A DNA stretch of 64,000 bases from Bryobacterales bacterium (lineage in GTDB: Bacteria; Acidobacteriota; Terriglobia; Bryobacterales; Bryobacteraceae), in NCBI GenBank assembly GCA_020851555.1, contig JADZCM010000041.1, positions 1 through 64,000 on the forward strand, read 5' to 3'. The position numbers and the translations under genes were made by a program. Of the stretch, positions 41,391 to 50,124 are shown piece after piece. A model generated the notes under the pieces. That model saw only the letters and a list, made by a program, of their open reading frames with translations, did no database searches and was not told the origin of the DNA. Position 1 is the stretch's first letter; every line of letters begins with the position of its first letter.

Positions 41391-41951
41391 CGCCTCCTTG
41401 CTTTCACCAGCATACCGCCGGTAGCCGCACGGAGCAGCAGGAGGGCCTGGCCGTTCTGAATCCCAGAATGAAACGTCCGGGGCGCGCCAACCTGAAAAAA
41501 AGTCCACAGAGAGTAATAATGCTGCAATTTCATGAGGATGCGGCTGCGGCAGAGCCATGCCCCTTTCTCCACCGGGCGCCGGCCGCGTCCCTGGAGGCTC
41601 CGTCCCGGCTTGCGGTACGGGAACCCGGCTGCGTCCGGAAGTCCTTCATAATGATAGGAATGTAAACTGGCGCTTTGTTGAAACTTTCCCGGCCGAAAAG
41701 CGTCTTAACAATACGCCGGACGAAAGGTCCTTTGAAAACTGGGAGCTGTAAGATTCCGCTGGACTTGGCAACGGAATTGCTGTAGACTGGGAGCTTTTGA
41801 GCGAGCCAAGGCAGGCTGTTGTTGACTTTTTCGCAGGAGGGATAACAAGCAGCTCCAGACCGAAAGGCCCGTATGGCAGCGGCCCGGCAGGCTGAAAAAG
41901 AAGTTAGTGGAATCGGACTCGCCGGCCGATGAATAGAGGAGGATTTGAGCC
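41391..41951. other. 561-bp gene-free region between pirin and the DksA/TraR-like gene
   Basis: No supported CDS. The middle (about 41630-41760) is locally AT-rich. A 10-bp direct repeat ACTGGGAGCT occurs at 41738-41747 and 41786-41795. The second copy overlaps TGTAGACT, whose TAGACT (41783-41788) matches the recurrent TAnACT -10 form and could start a 160-nt leader for the DksA/TraR-like gene. An inverted ATTCCG...CGGAAT (41753-41758, 41772-41777) lies between. AGGAGGAT is just upstream of ATG 41952. Confidence 0.35.
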
Positions 41952-42335
41952 ATGACCAAGACCGAGATCAATCGACACAGGAAGGTTCTTGAAGCGAGGC
42001 AGACCGAGCTCGCCAGGGTCTTGCGTAATCGGGAAGGGATTGCCATCGAGAAGAGCCCTGACGCGCTGGACGAAGTACAACACGCCGCGGAGCGGGAACT
42101 CGCCATTCGCAACCTCGACCGCGACTCTCACCTCCTGCGTAATGTCAGAGCGGCGCTGCGGCGTATCGAAGACGGCTCGTACGGAACCTGCATGCACTGC
42201 GAAGAGGAGATCAGCCCCAAGCGGCTGGACGCCGTGCCGTGGGCGGCGTACTGCATACGCTGCCAGGAACTGGTAGACCGCAGCGCCGACGAGGGCAGTG
42301 ACGCCCTGGACGACCTGCTCGTGCCGGCGGCCTGA
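41952..42335 (+). CDS. DksA/TraR-family zinc-finger protein
   Basis: 127 residues. A coiled-coil N-terminal part (MTKTEINRHRKVLEARQTEL ... VRAALRRIEDGSYG) is followed by a C4 zinc finger C80-M-H-C83 ... C101-I-R-C104. Members bind RNA polymerase through the secondary channel and alter promoter choice, often together with ppGpp. The acidic tip residues of canonical DksA (DxxDxA) appear as SPDALDE before the finger, which I take as the functional tip. The gene has a strong Shine-Dalgarno and a long upstream region. Confidence 0.88.
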   Translation: MTKTEINRHRKVLEARQTELARVLRNREGIAIEKSPDALDEVQHAAERELAIRNLDRDSHLLRNVRAALRRIEDGSYGTCMHCEEEISPKRLDAVPWAAYCIRCQELVDRSADEGSDALDDLLVPAA

Positions 42336-42356
42336 CGCGGCAACCTGTTTAGAGTG

Positions 42357-42383
42357 GGGCGCGGGCGCCTGGAGCCCGCGCCC
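42357..42383. terminator. Bidirectional stem-loop between convergent genes
   Basis: GGGCGCGGGC pairs perfectly with GCCCGCGCCC (10 bp) around a 7-nt loop. It lies exactly between the ends of the DksA/TraR-like gene and pgeF, the last base adjoining the pgeF stop. No T-run, so factor-dependent or pausing-based termination is more likely. Confidence 0.55.
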
Positions 42384-43067
42384 TCAGTGCTTCTTGAGAA
42401 TCCAGATGGCGGAGATCAAACGCCCCGCGGCCTCGCGCTGGCGCCGCCAGGACTGGAACTCGCCGCCGCTGCAATAGGAGCACAGCCCGGCGACGCACAC
42501 CTTGCTCTCGTGCAGTCCGGCGCGGATCAACTGCCGCCGGTTGGCTTCGGCCAGATCGATGCGGGCCGGCCCGTCCAGGTCGCACCGCTCGGGGAACCAC
42601 TCCCGGAACCGGCCGGCGACCTCCGGTCCGACCCGGTAGCAGCACTCTCCGATCGCGGGCCCGATGGCGGCCACAATCTCCCCGGGGGCGGAGTTGAACC
42701 GTTCCCTCAGCTCGAGCACTACCTTGGCCGCGATCGCCGCCGCCGTGCCCCGCCACCCGGCGTGGACGGCAGCCACCGCTCTCCGCCGGGTGTCCGCAAG
42801 CAGGATGGGGACGCAATCGGCCGTCCGCACGCCGAGCCGGACTCCCGCTGCTTCGGTGACCAGTGCGTCGCCCTCACCCACGCGGCCAGTCTGCCCAGCC
42901 GCGTGCAGGCAAATATCCGAGTGGATCTGCGAGACCGTGGCCAGCCCCGCCTGCCGGTTCCAGGCGGTGGAGAAACTGGATCCGAAGCCGTGTTCCAGCC
43001 AGCCCAGTTCGAGCAGAGGGACAGCCTGGTAGACGTGCTCTGAGTTCTTCCGGAAGACGCCCGCCAC
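42384..43067 (-). CDS. pgeF: Peptidoglycan editing factor / polyphenol oxidase-like (YfiH, DUF152)
   Basis: 227 residues from a GTG. The metal site motifs of the laccase-like family are present: QIHSDI with a His, RTADCVPILL with the Cys, and HAGWRGTAAA with a His. PgeF removes mis-incorporated L-Ser from peptidoglycan stem peptides; the laccase activity is also reported for the family. It is the last gene of the five-gene minus operon, 6 nt after nuoB. Confidence 0.88.
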   Translation of the reverse strand: MAGVFRKNSEHVYQAVPLLELGWLEHGFGSSFSTAWNRQAGLATVSQIHSDICLHAAGQTGRVGEGDALVTEAAGVRLGVRTADCVPILLADTRRRAVAAVHAGWRGTAAAIAAKVVLELRERFNSAPGEIVAAIGPAIGECCYRVGPEVAGRFREWFPERCDLDGPARIDLAEANRRQLIRAGLHESKVCVAGLCSYCSGGEFQSWRRQREAAGRLISAIWILKKH

Positions 43068-43073
43068 AACGGG

Positions 43074-43640
43074 TTAAGCCGCCGGGCTTTCGGCGCGGGC
43101 GATCCTGACCTGGCGCTTGAACCCGTCCAGCATGGACTCATCCAGCCGGACTTCAGTGGGCCGCTTGGCCAGCGTGGTCATCTTGTCGATCTTCTCCTGA
43201 AGCTTCAACAGGCCGTAGAAGAGGTTCTCGGGACGCGGGGGGCAACCGCTGATGTAAACGTCGACCGGGATGATTTTGTCCACTCCCTGCAACACGGCGT
43301 ATGTGTTGAAAGGCCCGCCCACGCTGGAACAGGCTCCCATGGAGATGACCCACTTGGGCTCCGGCATCTGGTCGTAGAGCCTCCTGAGGACCGGGGCCAT
43401 CTTGAGCGTGACGGTGCCGGCGACCAGCATGAGGTCCGACTGCCGCGGACTCGGCCGGAATACCTCCGCGCCAAAACGCGCGATGTCGAACCGCGCCGCG
43501 CTGGAGGCGATCATTTCGATCGCGCAGCAGGCCAGCCCGAAGGTCAGAGGCCACAGGGACCCCTGCCTCGCCCAGTTGAACACGTAGTCAACCGAGGTGA
43601 CCAGGATGTTCTCCTCAAAACGGTTCTGCAACGGAGACAT
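43074..43640 (-). CDS. nuoB: NADH-quinone oxidoreductase subunit B (solitary)
   Basis: 188 residues. NuoB carries iron-sulphur cluster N2 of Complex I. All four ligands are seen: tandem Cys in LACCAIEM (C38, C39), GACSSVGGP (C104) and SGCPPRPEN (C133). Length and N-terminus ([20 protein letters not shown]) are normal. No nuoA, nuoC or nuoD is beside it; it sits between an epimerase gene (2 nt gap) and pgeF. It is either a separated subunit of the main complex or a second copy. Confidence 0.94.
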   Translation of the reverse strand: MSPLQNRFEENILVTSVDYVFNWARQGSLWPLTFGLACCAIEMIASSAARFDIARFGAEVFRPSPRQSDLMLVAGTVTLKMAPVLRRLYDQMPEPKWVISMGACSSVGGPFNTYAVLQGVDKIIPVDVYISGCPPRPENLFYGLLKLQEKIDKMTTLAKRPTEVRLDESMLDGFKRQVRIARAESPAA

Positions 43641-43642
43641 TG

Positions 43643-44602
43643 CTAACTCCCACCCGACTTTTTCATTCTAGCATCCCGGTGCCAGGCGACCGTCCGGCGC
43701 AGTCCCTCCTCCAGGCTGAAGCGCGGGCGGTGCCCCAGATCGCGCGCCGCGGCCGTCACGTCCGCCTGTGAGTGCCGGACGTCGCCGCCGCGCGGGGGGC
43801 CGTAACGCGCGGGGATCTTCACGCCTTCGATCGATTGCAGCAGGTCCCAGACGGAGTTCAGCGTGTAGCGCCCGCCGTTGCCCGCGTTATACACGCCGCC
43901 TGCCGCGCTCCGGGCGCGCGCCGCCTTGATCGTGATGTCCACCACGTCCTCGACGAAGGTGAAATCGCGTGACTGCCCGCCGTCGCCGTGGATCAGGGGT
44001 GGCGTCCGCTCGAGCAGGCTCCTGATGAAGAGCGACAGGACGCCCGAGTACGGGCTGGAGGGGTCCTGGCGCGGGCCATAGACGTTGAAGTACCGGAGCG
44101 ATACGGTTTCAACCCCAAAGCACAGGTGGAAGGTCCTCGCCAAGTACTCTCCGGCCAGTTTCTGAGCGGCGTACGGAGACCTCGGATCGGGCGCCATGCT
44201 TTCGACTTTGGGGAGCACCTCGCTGCCGCCATAGGCCGAGGAGGAGGCGGCGTACACGACTCTCCGGACGCCCCCCTCGGCGCAGGCCCGCAGGACGTTG
44301 AACGTGCCGTCCACGTTGACCTCGTGCGAGGGGACCGGATCCGAGATCGAGCGGGGAACCGAGGGAATCGCCGCCAGGTGAAACACGGTACCGGCGCCGC
44401 GGAGAGCGGCCGCCAGTTCCGCGTAGTTCCGGATGTCGGCGCGTATCAACTCCACGGACCCGCGGACCTCCTCCAGGTTTTCCTCGCGGCCCGTGAGCAG
44501 GTTGTCCACGACCGTAACCCGGCCGGCGCCCGCCGCCAACAGCCCCCGCACCAGTGACGACCCGATGAACCCCGCCCCGCCCGTCACCACCGGCCTGTTC
44601 AC
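43643..44602 (-). CDS. NAD-dependent epimerase/dehydratase (UDP-sugar 4-epimerase-like)
   Basis: 319 residues from a GTG at 44602 that overlaps the upstream stop (GTGA). Rossmann motif [13 protein letters not shown]. Short-chain dehydrogenase catalytic residues: Ser in ASSSAYGG and the Y-x-x-x-K in [31 protein letters not shown] is typical of UDP-glucose 4-epimerases and related enzymes. Together with the GT2 gene of the same operon it may feed surface glycan synthesis. Confidence 0.88.
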   Translation of the reverse strand: MNRPVVTGGAGFIGSSLVRGLLAAGAGRVTVVDNLLTGREENLEEVRGSVELIRADIRNYAELAAALRGAGTVFHLAAIPSVPRSISDPVPSHEVNVDGTFNVLRACAEGGVRRVVYAASSSAYGGSEVLPKVESMAPDPRSPYAAQKLAGEYLARTFHLCFGVETVSLRYFNVYGPRQDPSSPYSGVLSLFIRSLLERTPPLIHGDGGQSRDFTFVEDVVDITIKAARARSAAGGVYNAGNGGRYTLNSVWDLLQSIEGVKIPARYGPPRGGDVRHSQADVTAAARDLGHRPRFSLEEGLRRTVAWHRDARMKKSGGS

Positions 44603-45429
44603 CGCGCGATTCTCCCGATGACGCCGTGCATGTGCCGCAAGGTTTCCGCCATGATCGTCTCCGCGCCGAAGGAGAAGTCGAAGGCCTCGACCGAAACCCA
44701 CCCGCCGTATCGGCGGGCGTCGAGCGTCCGCATCACGGGAAGGAAATCATAATCGCCGCGGCCGGGATGCTTCCCGTCGCGCTCATTGATGTGGATGTGG
44801 CGGATCAGGTCGAAGTAACAGTCTACCAGCCGGTCGTGCGCTTCCGTCTCCCGCACGGCGTTGTGCGTATCGAACATCGTGCGCACGTTGGGATGTCCTA
44901 TCTCCCTCACCATCGCCGCCGCTTCCGCCAGGGAGGTGATGACGTCGGTCTGGTCGGGTGACAGGGCTTCGATCAGCAGCATCACGCCGCGCCCCGCGGC
45001 GTGGTCCGCCACGCCGGCCATTCCCTCCGCGAAGTACCGGGCGGCCTCGCCGGGAGTGATGCCGCCGGTCGTGGACCGCTGTTTTGGAGAGCCGAAAACC
45101 ATCACGCCGTCCGGGCCGAGGTCGGAGCTCAGGTCGATCAGCCTGCGGACGTAGTCCCAACTGGCTTTCCGCCTCGCCCGGTCGGGCGTGGTGACGTGCA
45201 AGGAGCGGGGGGCCGTCAGCAACCAGTGCAGGCCGACGTACTCGAGGCCCTCGGATTCCAGGACGGTCCGGTACTCGCGCCGCCGGGCCGCTTCCACCTC
45301 GGTCGCGTCTTCCCCCAGGGTGAAGCAGGCCAGTTCCATTCCACGGAAGCCGGCGCCCACCGCCGCCCTCACGGCGTCGGCGAAGGGCCAGCCCTGGAAG
45401 ATTTCGCTGCACACAGAGAAGCGGAACAT
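44599..45429 (-). CDS. Sugar phosphate isomerase/epimerase-like TIM-barrel protein
   Basis: 276 residues, cytoplasmic. AP_endonuc_2/xylose-isomerase-like barrel. Metal ligands are visible as Glu in LIEALSPDQ, Asp and His in MFDTHNAVRE, His in HIHINERDGKHPG, and Glu in WVSVEAFDF. Similar proteins act as 3-keto-sugar or inositol isomerases/epimerases. It lies 21 bp after the GT2 fusion and overlaps the epimerase gene. Confidence 0.82.
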   Translation of the reverse strand: MFRFSVCSEIFQGWPFADAVRAAVGAGFRGMELACFTLGEDATEVEAARRREYRTVLESEGLEYVGLHWLLTAPRSLHVTTPDRARRKASWDYVRRLIDLSSDLGPDGVMVFGSPKQRSTTGGITPGEAARYFAEGMAGVADHAAGRGVMLLIEALSPDQTDVITSLAEAAAMVREIGHPNVRTMFDTHNAVRETEAHDRLVDCYFDLIRHIHINERDGKHPGRGDYDFLPVMRTLDARRYGGWVSVEAFDFSFGAETIMAETLRHMHGVIGRIAR

Positions 45430-45450
45430 AACTGATTCCGGCGGGCTCGC

Positions 45451-46875
45451 CTAGGCTCGCCCTTCGCCGTCCTCCCTCCGCGCCACGGCCACCAGCGACA
45501 ACCCCAGCCAGGGCAGCAGTCCGTCCACGCGCCGCCAGAGCCAGACGGTCTTGTCGAAGATCTTGAGCGTGACCTTGCTGATGCTGCGGCGCAGGAACAC
45601 GTACCCGGAGAACCACCAGGCGACCGCGCCTGCTTTGTTCAACTGGTGGAAACGGTCGACCGTGAAGCCGGCCGCCGCCAGCAGGGCCGCCAGTTCCTTC
45701 CGGCGAAAACGCCGCTGGTGGCCGAGCGTCCGGTCGATGAACGTAAACAGGCGCGGACCTTGCGGAACCAGGACCAGCAACGCGCCGCCCGGACGCAGCA
45801 ACTTCCGCAGGCCCGAGAGCACGGCGGCCGGGTCGTTGACGTATTCGAGAACGTTCAGACACAGCACCGTGTCGTAGTCTTTCCCCAGGCCCTCCAGCGT
45901 CGCGGGGTTCTCCGGGTCCAACTTCCGGACCTCCACGTTGGGGGTCCGCAGGAACCGGTTGTGCAGGGCGTGGAGGTAGAGCGGATCCTTATCCGTCGCC
46001 GTGTACTGGACGGTGTCGCTCAGCAGCCGGGCGGTGAGGTTGCCGATGCCCGCGCCGATTTCGAGCACGCGGTCGCCGGCATAAGGCCGCAGAATGCGGG
46101 CCACCCAGCGCAGGTACTGAGGAGTTCCCGTCAGGTTGTTCAGCAGCCCGCGGCCGTAAGGCTCCGAATACAGGTCGTCGATGAGCCAGAAGTGGAAGAT
46201 GGTGACGAGCGCCTTCACGCCGTCCTTCCACCCGATCTTCTTGCCCTCTTCGTAAGTGCGGCCGTGGTAGCTGATGGGGACCTCGTAGATCCTGAGGTTC
46301 CGCTTGGCCGATTTCATCACGATCTCCGGCTCGAAGCCGAAACGGTCCGAACGGATCGGGATGCTCTTGAGCAAATCGGTGCGGAAGACCTTGTAGCAGG
46401 TCTCCATGTCGGTCAGATCCAGGTCGCAGAAGATGTTGGAGACGGTGGTGAGAAGCCGGTTGATGGTGGTGTGGCGGTAGGGCAGCACCCGCCTCTGCTC
46501 CCCGGCCAGATACCGGGAGCCGAAGACGGCGTCCGCGTGCCCGTCCAGCAGCGGCCGGAGCAGCCGGGGATACTCGGCGGGGTCGTATTCCAGATCGGCG
46601 TCCTGCACGATGCAGAAATCGCCGGCGGCCTGCGCGATCGCGGTTCGAAGCGCCGCGCCCTTGCCCCGGTTGGCCTCGTGCCGCAGCAGCAGGATGCGCG
46701 GCTCGGACGCGGCCAGGCGCTGGAGGATCTCCCAGGTGCCGTCGGTCGAGCGATCGTCCACGATGATCAGCTCCCGATCCATGTCCTCCGGCAGCGGGGC
46801 GGCCAGCACCTGGGACAGGCTGCGCTCAACCCCGGCGCGCTCGTTGTAGACGGGGATCAGGATCGACAGCTTCAC
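45451..46875 (-). CDS. Fusion of DPM-like GT2 glycosyltransferase and SAM-dependent methyltransferase
   Basis: 474 residues from GTG 46875 (MKLSILIPVYNERAG). Residues 1-240 are a GT-A family 2 enzyme: LIIVDDRSTDGTWEIL, QDADLEYDP (metal-binding D-x-D-like) and DMETCYKVFR as in dolichol-phosphate-mannose synthase-like proteins. Residues about 265-460 are a class I methyltransferase: RVLEIGAGIGNLTARLL binds SAM, followed by VLCLNVLEYVNDP and LLRPGGALLVLVP. A linker of about 20 residues joins them. It may attach a sugar to a lipid carrier and methylate the product. First gene of the operon. Confidence 0.88.
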   Translation of the reverse strand: MKLSILIPVYNERAGVERSLSQVLAAPLPEDMDRELIIVDDRSTDGTWEILQRLAASEPRILLLRHEANRGKGAALRTAIAQAAGDFCIVQDADLEYDPAEYPRLLRPLLDGHADAVFGSRYLAGEQRRVLPYRHTTINRLLTTVSNIFCDLDLTDMETCYKVFRTDLLKSIPIRSDRFGFEPEIVMKSAKRNLRIYEVPISYHGRTYEEGKKIGWKDGVKALVTIFHFWLIDDLYSEPYGRGLLNNLTGTPQYLRWVARILRPYAGDRVLEIGAGIGNLTARLLSDTVQYTATDKDPLYLHALHNRFLRTPNVEVRKLDPENPATLEGLGKDYDTVLCLNVLEYVNDPAAVLSGLRKLLRPGGALLVLVPQGPRLFTFIDRTLGHQRRFRRKELAALLAAAGFTVDRFHQLNKAGAVAWWFSGYVFLRRSISKVTLKIFDKTVWLWRRVDGLLPWLGLSLVAVARREDGEGRA

Positions 46876-46885
46876 GGAACACCCC

Positions 46886-46891
46886 AGTATA
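46886..46891 (-). promoter_or_regulatory. -10-like hexamer 10 nt before the GT2 fusion start
   Basis: TATACT on the minus strand (46891-46886), followed by ggggtgttcc and the GTG. No -35 match seen. Confidence 0.4.
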
Positions 46892-46954
46892 TCCGGCTGC
46901 CCGCGGCGCCGGAGGCCGTACACTCCTGCCGGAAGATGTGATACCAGTAGAGAC

Positions 46955-47407
46955 ATGCTACGCGACCCGGCATTGGCGCCGTTGTCCCGGCAACATCACA
47001 ACGGGCTTGCGCTGTGCGTCCTGACGGAGCGCTCGCTGAAGGGGGAAGCCTCGCCCGAAACGGTGGCGCGGCTGGCCGCGCAAGCGGCCGGGCGCTGGGA
47101 CCTGGAGATCGCCAACCATTTCGCGATAGAGGAAGATGTCGTCTTTCCCGCCGTCGTGCGGGAGTTCGGCCCGCAGGCGCTGATCGACGAACTCCTGGCC
47201 GAGCATCACCAGTTGGAAAGGTTCGTGGAGCAACTCCGGGCGGCCCCCGACGCCGCCTTCCTGCGGGAGTTTATCGAACTGCTGCGCAAGCACATTCGCC
47301 GCGAGGAAAACGAGCTGTTCGAGGACGTGCAGCGCCGCCTGCCTCGCAAAATCCTCGACGCCCTGGGGGTGGAAATCGACGCCCGGGCCGTCTGTATACC
47401 CTTGTGA
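46955..47407 (+). CDS. Hemerythrin-domain protein
   Basis: 150 residues. His and Glu residues of a di-iron four-helix bundle appear in order: SRQHHNGL, ANHFAIEEDVVFP, LAEHHQLERF and RKHIRREENELFE. Bacterial hemerythrins bind O2 or NO, or store iron. It precedes purC by 3 nt, so it is probably cotranscribed; it might protect or sense oxidation for downstream functions, which is inference. Confidence 0.9.
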   Translation: MLRDPALAPLSRQHHNGLALCVLTERSLKGEASPETVARLAAQAAGRWDLEIANHFAIEEDVVFPAVVREFGPQALIDELLAEHHQLERFVEQLRAAPDAAFLREFIELLRKHIRREENELFEDVQRRLPRKILDALGVEIDARAVCIPL

Positions 47408-47410
47408 TCT

Positions 47411-48313
47411 ATGGCATCCAACGCTGACTCCAAAGTCCTTCTGGAATCGAATCTCCCCGGCGTAACGCTGCTGGGGCGGGGAAAGGTCAGGGACGTTTAC
47501 GCCGTCGGCGACAAGCTGCTCATAGTCGCCAGCGACCGCATCTCGGCCTTCGACTACATTCTGGCCACCGGCATCCCGGACAAAGGACGGATCCTGACCC
47601 AGCTCTCGGTCTTCTGGTTCGGCTTTCTGCGGGAACTCACGCCCACGCACTTCCTGACCGCCAGCGTGGATGAATACCCGGAGCCGCTGCGCCGCTATCG
47701 GGACCAGCTTGAGGGGCGCTCCATGCTGGTGAAGCGCGCCCGGATGATGGACATCGAGTGCGTGGCGCGCGGCTACCTCTCCGGCTCGGGCTGGAAGGAG
47801 TACTGCCAGACGGGCGCGGTGTGCGGCATCCGCCTGCCCCAGGGACTCAAAGAGAGCGACCGCCTGCCTGAGCCGATCTTCACTCCCGCCACCAAGGCCC
47901 AGAGCGGCCACGACGAAAACATCTCGCTGGAGCAGGCCGCCTCGCTGGTGGGGAGCGAGATGGTGGAGCGGCTGCGCTCCATGACCCTGTCGATCTACTC
48001 CAAGGCCGCGGCTTACGCGGAGACCCGCGGCGTCATCATCGCCGACACGAAGTTCGAATTCGGCCTGGTCGGCGGCACGCTGACCCTGGCTGACGAGGTC
48101 CTCACGCCGGACTCCTCCCGTTTCTGGCCCCGGGAGACCTACCGGCCGGGCGGCCCCCAGCCCTCCTACGACAAGCAGTACGTTCGGGACTACCTCGAAT
48201 CGATCCGGTGGAACAAGCAGCCTCCGGCGCCGGGACTGCCGCCCGAGGTGGCCGCCAGAACGGGCGAGAAGTATTTGGACGCCTACCGGGCGCTGACTGG
48301 AAAGAATCTTTGA
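47411..48313 (+). CDS. purC: SAICAR synthase
   Basis: 300 residues, the longer bacterial form. It condenses CAIR with aspartate in purine synthesis. ATP-binding GKVRDVYAVGDKLLIVASDR (residues about 18-37), then ISAFDYILATGIPDKG, and the CAIR/aspartate site around RGYLSGSGWKEYCQ. IADTKFEFGL and DEVLTPDSSRFWP are signature segments. No other pur gene is adjacent. Its stop overlaps the TTG of the next gene (TTGA). Confidence 0.96.
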   Translation: MASNADSKVLLESNLPGVTLLGRGKVRDVYAVGDKLLIVASDRISAFDYILATGIPDKGRILTQLSVFWFGFLRELTPTHFLTASVDEYPEPLRRYRDQLEGRSMLVKRARMMDIECVARGYLSGSGWKEYCQTGAVCGIRLPQGLKESDRLPEPIFTPATKAQSGHDENISLEQAASLVGSEMVERLRSMTLSIYSKAAAYAETRGVIIADTKFEFGLVGGTLTLADEVLTPDSSRFWPRETYRPGGPQPSYDKQYVRDYLESIRWNKQPPAPGLPPEVAARTGEKYLDAYRALTGKNL

Positions 48314-48876
48314 ACTGGCTGGATATCGTTTTCCTTCTGATCGCGATCCTCTCAGTCGTGGCCGGCGTGAAGAAAGGCTTCGCGCGGGAGGTGGTGGGAC
48401 TGGTGGCGGCTTTCGCGGGCTTTTTCCTGGCCCTGTGGTTCTACGGGTCGGCGGGCTGGTTCCTCCTGCCGTATGTCAGCCACAGGGGGATCGCAAACTT
48501 CCTGGGCTTCATCCTGATCTTCGCCGGCGTGCTGGTCCTGGGGGCGATCGTGGGCAAAGTGCTGAGCATGCTGCTCAAGTGGGCGGGGCTCTCCTGGCTG
48601 GACCGTGTGATGGGAGGAGGTTTCGGCCTGTTGAGAGCGTTGATCCTGGCCATCGGGCTGGTGCTCGCCCTGCTGGCGTTCTCGCCGAAGCCGCCGCCGC
48701 GTGCGGTGGTCGGCTCACGCGTGGCGCCCTACATCATCGACGCGGCGCACGTAGCCGCCTACCTTGCCCCCAGGGAGGTGCGGGAGGGGGTGAGGGAGAA
48801 TTACGGCAAGGTGAAGGACGCCTGGGAGGAGTTCCTCAAGAAGGCGCGGAAGGAAAAGGACACCCGCCGGACGTAG
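48310..48876 (+). CDS. CvpA-family membrane protein
   Basis: 188 residues from a TTG overlapping the purC stop. Four transmembrane helices (LDIVFLLIAILSVVAGVKKG, LVAAFAGFFLALWF, FLGFILIFAGVLVLGAIVGK, LLRALILAIGLVLALLAF) in the CvpA layout, with the conserved GFxxG-like VKKGFAREVVG. CvpA is named from colicin V production and in several bacteria affects purF expression or the envelope; its closeness to purC recalls the cvpA-purF arrangement. A charged C-terminal tail (EEFLKKARKEKD) follows. Confidence 0.85.
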   Translation: MNWLDIVFLLIAILSVVAGVKKGFAREVVGLVAAFAGFFLALWFYGSAGWFLLPYVSHRGIANFLGFILIFAGVLVLGAIVGKVLSMLLKWAGLSWLDRVMGGGFGLLRALILAIGLVLALLAFSPKPPPRAVVGSRVAPYIIDAAHVAAYLAPREVREGVRENYGKVKDAWEEFLKKARKEKDTRRT

Positions 48877-48978
48877 AGCCCGTGGCGTCCTGTCTTGGCG
48901 AGTGGACAAAGGGCCCCGGGACGCTCTACGCTCACAGATGGTGCTTGAATGTAATGTCCTCCTTCCAGGAGTAGCCAC

Positions 48979-50124
48979 GTGAAATCCATCCTGAGAAGCC
49001 TCGCCGCGGCGGTTGTCCTGTCGGCGTTGGCCGGAGCCGCCGCCGCCCAGCCGTCCGCTTCCGAGGCGCTGGCCTCCTGCGACCGCGCGGCGCAGTTGAT
49101 CGAATCCACGCGTCTGATCGTACCGGAGCTGGCGCGGGCAGCCGAACCTGTGGCGGAGAGCGTCCGGCAGGGGCTGATCAACCTGCGCGCCGGCGGGATG
49201 CAGGATTCGCCTTCCGTGCTGGCCTTCCTGGGGAATCTGAGAGCATACCTGGCGCTCGCCGACGCGGTTCCCCGGCCAACCGCTCTGGCCGAGGACATCC
49301 GCAGGCAGTTCTACGAACTGCGCGACATCCAGGACCGGCTGGACGCCTACTTCCGCGCCCTTCTGGCGCGCAAAGAGGCCCAACTGCGCGACCCCGACCG
49401 CGACGCCCTCCGCCGTTACGCCGAAGCCAACCAGAAGCTCCTGCCTCCGCAAGCGGGATCCTCGCGTGTCGTGTTCCTGGGCGATTCGATCACCGACTTC
49501 TGGCGCCTGAACGAGTACTTTCCGCCGGAGCGCGATTTCGTGAACCGCGGCATCAGCGGGCAGATCACGGGCCAGATGCTGGGGCGAATGATGGCCGACG
49601 TGATCGCTCTCCAGCCGTCCGCCGTAGTGGTGCTGGCCGGCACCAACGACATCGCGCGGGGAATCGCCACGAAGACCATAGAGAACAACCTGTCCATGAT
49701 TGCCCAGCTCGCCGAGGCCAACAAGATCCGGCCGGTCTTCGCGTCCCTGCTCCCGGTCGGCGATTACCACAAGGGGGAGAACCCGAGCTACGAGCAGTCT
49801 CTGCGCCGTCCTCCGCAGACCATCCGCGCGATCAACGACTGGCTGCAAAAGTTCTGCCGGGACCGCAAGTACACATATGTGGACTACTTCTCCAGGCTGG
49901 CGGACGGGAGCGGAATGCTGCCGGCCGATCTGTCCGACGACGGGCTGCACCCCAACGCCAAGGGCTACCGGCTGATGGCGCCGGCCGTGCTGGAAGCCCT
50001 GGACAAGCTGATCCAGCCGCCGCCCCCGAAGCCGCGCAGTTCGGTCTGGCGCATCTTCGGAGGAGGGGAGCAGAAGAAAGAGGACGAAGCGAAGCCGCAG
50101 GGCGCGGCGCCGGCTCGCCCCTAA
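48979..50124 (+). CDS. Exported SGNH/GDSL hydrolase
   Basis: 381 residues from GTG 48979 (CAGGAG upstream). Signal peptide MKSILRSLAAAVVLSALAGA. The SGNH domain occupies about residues 155-350: block I GDSITDF, block II GISGQ, block III GTND, and block V DGLHPN, so the catalytic Ser and His are present. A ~130-residue helical domain precedes it. Such enzymes remove acyl groups from sugars or lipids. The stop shares bases with the convergent DUF507 stop. Confidence 0.88.
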   Translation: MKSILRSLAAAVVLSALAGAAAAQPSASEALASCDRAAQLIESTRLIVPELARAAEPVAESVRQGLINLRAGGMQDSPSVLAFLGNLRAYLALADAVPRPTALAEDIRRQFYELRDIQDRLDAYFRALLARKEAQLRDPDRDALRRYAEANQKLLPPQAGSSRVVFLGDSITDFWRLNEYFPPERDFVNRGISGQITGQMLGRMMADVIALQPSAVVVLAGTNDIARGIATKTIENNLSMIAQLAEANKIRPVFASLLPVGDYHKGENPSYEQSLRRPPQTIRAINDWLQKFCRDRKYTYVDYFSRLADGSGMLPADLSDDGLHPNAKGYRLMAPAVLEALDKLIQPPPPKPRSSVWRIFGGGEQKKEDEAKPQGAAPARP

